From DASSUW01 sp963844205 (GTDB lineage: Bacteria > Actinomycetota > Thermoleophilia > Solirubrobacterales > Solirubrobacteraceae), in contig CAWJNK010000017.1 in assembly GCA_963844205.1 (NCBI GenBank), positions 143,698-207,697 on the forward strand: a stretch of DNA of 64,000 bases, in the 5' to 3' direction. This document shows, one piece after another, positions 60,117 through 64,000 of the stretch. The translations under genes were made by a program, and so were the position numbers. The notes under the pieces are model-generated. The model made no database searches, had not been told where the DNA came from, and saw only the letters and a list, made by a program, of their open reading frames with translations. The number at the start of each line of letters is the position of its first letter. Position 1 is the stretch's first letter.

Positions 60117-61033
60117 GCGCGGTCGTAGGCGCACCTGCCGGAGGGTCGCCGATCACCCAGGCCGAGTGGTCGGTCCTCATGCATCGCATCGAGGACGACA
60201 AGTGCACGCCGTTCCTCGGCGCCGGCGCCTCGTGGCCGACGCTACCCATGGGCAAGGACATCGCGCGCCAGTGGGCGAAGCAGGAGGACTACCCGCTGCC
60301 CGATCGGGAGGACCTCGCCCGAGTCGCACAGTTCCTCGGCGTCCACCGCTCGGACCTCGTCGCGCCGAAGGAACGGATCAAGCGCGAGTTCGCTACCAAG
60401 GGCGTCCCGGACTTCCGGAGCGCCGACGAGCCTCACGGTGTGCTGGCCCGGCTCCCGATCTCGATGTTCATCACGACGAACTACGACGACTTCATGGTGC
60501 GCGCCCTCCGCGCCGAGAACAAGCATCCGCGCCAGGAGATCTGCCGCTGGAACGACCACCCCGAGGTCCAGGGCGCCCCGCGGGTCGTCGGCGACGACAT
60601 CGACTACGAGCCGACCCCGAAAGAGCCACTCGTCTTCCACCTGCACGGCCACGCGGGGATCCCCGAGTCGCTGGTCCTCAGCGAAGACGACTACCTCGAC
60701 TTCCTCGTCGCCATTTCGAGCCAGCGCGAGATCCTGCCCGGCGTGGTGCGCGCGGCCTTCGCGGGAACGTCGCTCCTGTTCATCGGCTACGCGCTTGCCG
60801 ACTGGGACTTCCGGGTCCTGCACCGCGGGCTCGTGCAGACCGGCGCGCCCGGCCTGCGGCGGCTCAGCGTCACCGTCCAGCTGCCGCGGACGGACCGTCG
60901 CAAACGCCTCGCCCATCAGTACTTGGAGAAGTACTTCGATCTCATGAGGGCGCGCGTGTTCTGGGGAAATGCCAGCGAGTTCTCGAAGGCGCTATGGGAG
61001 CAGTGGGAGGCGTTCGACCCTGCCGCTCCCTGA
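60113..61033 (+). CDS. SIR2-domain protein of the cassette
   Basis: 306 residues, GTG start in a GTGA overlap. The NAD-binding loop CTPFLGAGASWPTLPMG (GAGAS at 36-40), FITTNYDDFMVRAL (about 118-131), VFHLHGHAGIP with the active-site His, and LFIGYALADWDFRVL match the SIR2_2 type seen also at 16.7-17.7 kb; outside these motifs the two proteins differ strongly. Probable NAD+ hydrolase effector or NAD+ sensor. Its 3' end overlaps the STAND gene by 65 bases. Confidence 0.87.
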   Translation: MSAVVGAPAGGSPITQAEWSVLMHRIEDDKCTPFLGAGASWPTLPMGKDIARQWAKQEDYPLPDREDLARVAQFLGVHRSDLVAPKERIKREFATKGVPDFRSADEPHGVLARLPISMFITTNYDDFMVRALRAENKHPRQEICRWNDHPEVQGAPRVVGDDIDYEPTPKEPLVFHLHGHAGIPESLVLSEDDYLDFLVAISSQREILPGVVRAAFAGTSLLFIGYALADWDFRVLHRGLVQTGAPGLRRLSVTVQLPRTDRRKRLAHQYLEKYFDLMRARVFWGNASEFSKALWEQWEAFDPAAP

Positions 61034-63680
61034 ACCCGCCAACCCATACGTCGGCCCCCGTCCGTTCACGCGTGCCGACACGGGTCTGTTCTTCGGCCGC
61101 GAGCGCGAGGTGCGCAAGCTCAGCTCGCTCGTGATCGCCGAGCGCGTCGTGCTGGTCTACGCGGCGTCCGGCGCGGGCAAGACCTCGCTGCTGAACGCCG
61201 GACTCACGCCTCGCCTGGTCGAGCGCGAGGACTTCGAAGTCTTCCCCGCGGCGCGCGTGCGGCTCGCCGAGGACCCGCCGAAGGGCGCCCGCAACGTGTT
61301 CGTGGCCAGCGTTCTCACGAACTGGACGACCGACTGGGATCCCGCACGTCCTCTGGCGCCGGGCATCGCGAAGGTCAAGCAGCGGCCTGCCGACCGCACG
61401 GATCGCCGCGCTGCCGACCGCGCCGTCGCGCACCGGCTGGCTTCGATGCCGCTCACGGAGTACCTGAGAGAGCGCGCCCACCCGAAGACCTCGCAGGGCT
61501 TCGTGGCTCCCCGGCTCATCGTGTTCGATCAGACCGAGGAGCTGTTCACGGCGTATCCGGAGCACTGGGCACACCGGCAGGCGTTCTTCGCGGAGATCGC
61601 CGACTCGGTCGAGGAGGACGACCTGCTGCACGTGATCATCGCGTTGCGGGAGGACTTCCTCGCCGAGCTCGATCCGTACGCCAGCTCCCTGCCGAGCGGA
61701 CTACGGGCGCGGTTCCGGCTCGAGCGCCTCGGACCCGACGCGGCGTTGCGGGCGGTCACGGGTCCTGTGCGCGAGACGACACGCCGCTTCGGCCCCGGCG
61801 TGGCCGAGAAGCTCGTCGACGACCTCATCACATTCCGCGTGGACACCGGAGCCGGAGACAGCCGCGTGGTGCCGGGCGAGTTCGTCGAGCCCGTGCAACT
61901 GCAGGTCGTCTGCCAGGACCTCTGGTCGAACCTGCCCGACGATGTCGAGGAGATCAGCGAGGAGCACCTCGACCGGCTCGCCGTCGTCGACACGGCGCTG
62001 TCGCACTTCTACGAGACGGCAATCGCAGCGGCGGCAGAGCGTGCGGAACTCGACCCGCTCGACCTGAGCCTGCAATTCGAGGAGCTGTTCATCACGCCCA
62101 TGGGAACGCGCGGGACCGTGTTGCGCGCCTCGGGCTCGACGGGCGGTATCCCGAACGAAGCCATCGACGAGCTCGAGGAGCGCCATCTGATCCGCGCCGA
62201 GTGGAGCCGAGGCGCGCGCTGGTACGAGGTCACGCACGACCGGATGGTCGAGCCGATCCGCGACTGCAATCGCGGGAAACTCAAGGCTCCCTCCCGGCTA
62301 CCCGTGGACGAGTACGACACGGCGCGGCAGGCGAGCTCGGCGCTCGCACGAGCCGAAGAGCTGCGCGTGGCGGGCGATCTCGACGACGCGCTGGACTCGG
62401 CGAGTCGGGCGCGCGAGCTCTCCACCAAGCTCGAGCCCGAGCACCCGGCCGTGGCAGACGCGGTGTTCAAGGAGAGCGAGATCCTCTTCGAGATGGGCAG
62501 GCTCGACGACGCGCGGACCCGAATGGACGATGCGCTGCGCCGCTACACCGTGCTCGGCGACACGGCAGCGGAAGGCGATGTCTGGCGGGCGATCGGCCTC
62601 GTCGAGCGTTCCCGCGGAAACAACGCCGCGGCCGTCGAGGCGCTCGAGCGCGCGAGCGCGCTCTACCAGCGTGGCGGCAATCTCTACCGCCAGGTGGGCA
62701 CGCTCGATCTCCTCGGCCAGCTCCATAACGAGCTGAACGAATTCGACGCCGGCGCCAGGCGGCTGGACGAGGCGGTCGACCTCGCGGAGCAGATCGGGGA
62801 CACGTACGGCGAGGCGAACGTGCGGACGACGATCGCCTACTACGGGTACCGGCGCGGCGACTACGATGCGGCACTCCGCGAGACCAGCCATGCGCTGGCC
62901 CTGTTCCAGGATTTGGGCAGCCGGTCCGCCGAGGGCACCCTGTACCTCAACCTCGGTTACGTCCAGATGCTCCGCCAGCACGGCGACGCCGCCATCGAGG
63001 CGTGGACGCGCGCCCACGCGATCTTTAGTGAGCTGGGTGACCACGCGTCGGCGACGAGCGCCCTGCTGAGCATCATCGACGCGTACCTGGACCGCGGAGA
63101 GGGCAAGGCCGCGGCGGAACTGGCCGAACAAGGGCTCCGCGTCGTGAGGGACGACGTGGACCTGCTCGAGCGCCGCGCGTCGGCGCTGTGGTACCTCGGA
63201 CGGCTGGACGAGGCCCTCGACACCTTGAATCGCGTAATTGACCTGCAGGGGCAGCGCTTGTCCGCCCGGAACGCGCGCGGCCAGATCCTCACGACGCTCG
63301 AGCGGTACGACGAGGCACTGCACGACCTCGATGCCGTAATCGAGCACGCCGACGACGACCCGATCCTGCAGGCGTACGCGCGAAGCGGACGCGGCCTTGC
63401 GCTCGCCCTCACAGGAGACATTGAAGCCGGCCTAGTCGAGCTCGATCGAGCGATCGACGCAGCACCCGGCAACGCTTGGGCCTACTTCCGGCGCGCACTC
63501 GTCCACGAGCGGACCGGCAACAAGGACGCGGCTGTACAGGACTTCGAGCAGTCGCTCGCGGCCGACTCTCCGCCGCTTCCGGACTCGCTGCGGAGCGAGG
63601 CGAACCTCCGGCTCCGGCCTATGGCGGCGCAAGCCCAGCCCGTCGCGGCCCGCCGGCGCTGGTTCAGCCGGAGCAGTTGA
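60969..63680 (+). CDS. nSTAND ATPase with C-terminal TPR repeats
   Basis: Up to 903 residues from the ATG at 60969; similarity begins at PANPYVGPRPFTRADTGLFF (residue 23), so a start inside the overlap, perhaps CTG at 61020, is possible. Walker A YAASGAGKTS (64-73), Walker B RLIVFDQTEELF (about 181-192), then LHVIIALREDFLAELDPYAS (sensor-1 Arg region) and a winged helix ending VTHDRMVEPIRDCNRGKL. From about 450 to 870 there are ten or so TPR units (GDLDDALDSASRARELS; GDYDAALRETSHALALFQ; LGRLDEALDTLNRVID). The TPRs are the likely trigger-binding part and the STAND domain the switch that activates the three upstream enzymes. Confidence 0.88.
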   Translation: MPASSRRRYGSSGRRSTLPLPEPANPYVGPRPFTRADTGLFFGREREVRKLSSLVIAERVVLVYAASGAGKTSLLNAGLTPRLVEREDFEVFPAARVRLAEDPPKGARNVFVASVLTNWTTDWDPARPLAPGIAKVKQRPADRTDRRAADRAVAHRLASMPLTEYLRERAHPKTSQGFVAPRLIVFDQTEELFTAYPEHWAHRQAFFAEIADSVEEDDLLHVIIALREDFLAELDPYASSLPSGLRARFRLERLGPDAALRAVTGPVRETTRRFGPGVAEKLVDDLITFRVDTGAGDSRVVPGEFVEPVQLQVVCQDLWSNLPDDVEEISEEHLDRLAVVDTALSHFYETAIAAAAERAELDPLDLSLQFEELFITPMGTRGTVLRASGSTGGIPNEAIDELEERHLIRAEWSRGARWYEVTHDRMVEPIRDCNRGKLKAPSRLPVDEYDTARQASSALARAEELRVAGDLDDALDSASRARELSTKLEPEHPAVADAVFKESEILFEMGRLDDARTRMDDALRRYTVLGDTAAEGDVWRAIGLVERSRGNNAAAVEALERASALYQRGGNLYRQVGTLDLLGQLHNELNEFDAGARRLDEAVDLAEQIGDTYGEANVRTTIAYYGYRRGDYDAALRETSHALALFQDLGSRSAEGTLYLNLGYVQMLRQHGDAAIEAWTRAHAIFSELGDHASATSALLSIIDAYLDRGEGKAAAELAEQGLRVVRDDVDLLERRASALWYLGRLDEALDTLNRVIDLQGQRLSARNARGQILTTLERYDEALHDLDAVIEHADDDPILQAYARSGRGLALALTGDIEAGLVELDRAIDAAPGNAWAYFRRALVHERTGNKDAAVQDFEQSLAADSPPLPDSLRSEANLRLRPMAAQAQPVAARRRWFSRSS

Positions 63681-63957
63681 GCCATCGACCCGCCCGGGGA
63701 CCAACTTCCCTGCAGTCTCGGACGCGGAACGGGCATGATCACTTGCCGCCCGGCGGCGTCCCACTTGACGCCGGCTGATCCAGGGCCACCCGACCGTCGT
63801 AGTCGGCGGGGCGTTGCACGGGACTGGTCGCCGGGACGCGCACTCGCGCACCAATCGCGCCCGCTTCGGCGCCGGCTCGTACGTCGGGCGTAGGGCTGGG
63901 TATGGCCGCGCCGCTCGCTTCGCATGGCGGGGCTTTGTCGTTCTCCAGACTTCGCGA
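63681..63957. other. Gene-free stretch after the cassette
   Basis: No convincing gene, RNA or repeat seen between the STAND/TPR gene and the converging SDR gene. No clear terminator hairpin with a T-run was found. Confidence 0.45.
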
Positions 63958-64000
63958 TTAGAACCGGACCAGGCCGCCGTCGATGAGGACGGACTCGCCG
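63958..64000 (-). CDS. C-terminus of a short-chain dehydrogenase (rest outside window)
   Basis: Reading the minus strand in from the right edge gives GESVLIDGGLVRF and then TAA (63958-63960). The DGG followed by a hydrophobic tail is the common C-terminus of classical SDR enzymes (GxxxxVDGG). Only 13 codons are visible. Confidence 0.55.
   Translation of the reverse strand, partial: GESVLIDGGLVRF

Noticed and set aside
1..64000. Insertion sequences or transposases
   Set aside because: No transposase motif or terminal inverted-repeat pair was found on either strand.

Overview
The window is GC-rich, densely packed bacterial chromosome and looks like an actinomycetote of the class Thermoleophilia (Solirubrobacter/Conexibacter-type). 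The reasons are the very high GC at third codon positions, GTG starts and 4-base stop/start overlaps, many small actinobacterial families (DUF6325 pair with SHOCT, DUF4239, GAP/Sap, BON, MASE1 kinase, WS/DGAT), and, at the end of the STAND protein at 14.5-16.7 kb, a short beta-rich Cys-containing domain that I associate with surface proteins of this class. The genus call is inference.

Layout. (1) 1-14.1 kb: one compact plus-strand operon for the baseplate and fibre part of a contractile phage-tail-like particle (hub, gpV spike, PAAR-like tip, gp25, J, I-like, fibre). It ends in a 1,631-residue subtilase whose catalytic domain is split by a very long beta-propeller-like insertion. Sheath, tube and any AAA+ ATPase must lie left of the window, so extracellular injection system, tailocin and prophage tail cannot be separated here. 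(2) 14.2-21.3 kb: an island bracketed by two 166-bp ungapped direct repeats, each ending in a tRNA-Leu(GAG)-like structure plus a terminator. Inside are a coupled SIR2 + membrane-anchored nSTAND ATPase pair (minus strand), a truncated secreted-protein gene, an ECF sigma factor with a membrane propeller partner, and a secreted protein. (3) 21.5-42.7 kb: signalling, stress and housekeeping accessory genes: MASE1 histidine kinase, DUF6325/SHOCT genes, glutamine amidotransferase, methyltransferase, membrane proteins, a frameshifted arylsulfatase, response regulators, two transporters/exporters, a MalT-type LuxR regulator, glutamate decarboxylase with a YrhK-like membrane protein, a formylglycine-generating enzyme, and several gene remnants. 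(4) 42.7-53.0 kb: a sugar-acid/galactoside catabolic regulon (U32-like protein, SMP-30 remnant, enolase-superfamily dehydratase, Zn-alcohol dehydrogenase, FadR-type repressor, SDR, GH42 beta-galactosidase, ABC importer), with the same operator word AAGCTGCTAAG at both promoter regions. (5) 53-57 kb: WS/DGAT acyltransferase, DHA2 transporter, remnants, and a membrane coiled-coil protein. (6) 57.3-63.7 kb: a tightly coupled four-gene cassette, subtilase - alpha/beta serine hydrolase - SIR2 - nSTAND/TPR. The last 43 bases are the C-terminus of an SDR on the minus strand.

The two SIR2 + nSTAND loci (16 kb and 60 kb) and the protease/hydrolase cassette are the best candidates for undescribed NTP-gated conflict (antiphage or self-killing) systems. 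Both pair a SIR2 effector with a STAND switch, but the STAND partners differ: one spans the membrane with an outside sensor-like tail, the other is cytoplasmic with TPR repeats. Remnants of at least seven genes (secreted C-terminal fragment, phosphatase fragment, FAD oxidoreductase, PCMT, SMP-30, SpoIIAA-like, and a 24-residue stub) show frequent decay by deletion between the intact clusters.
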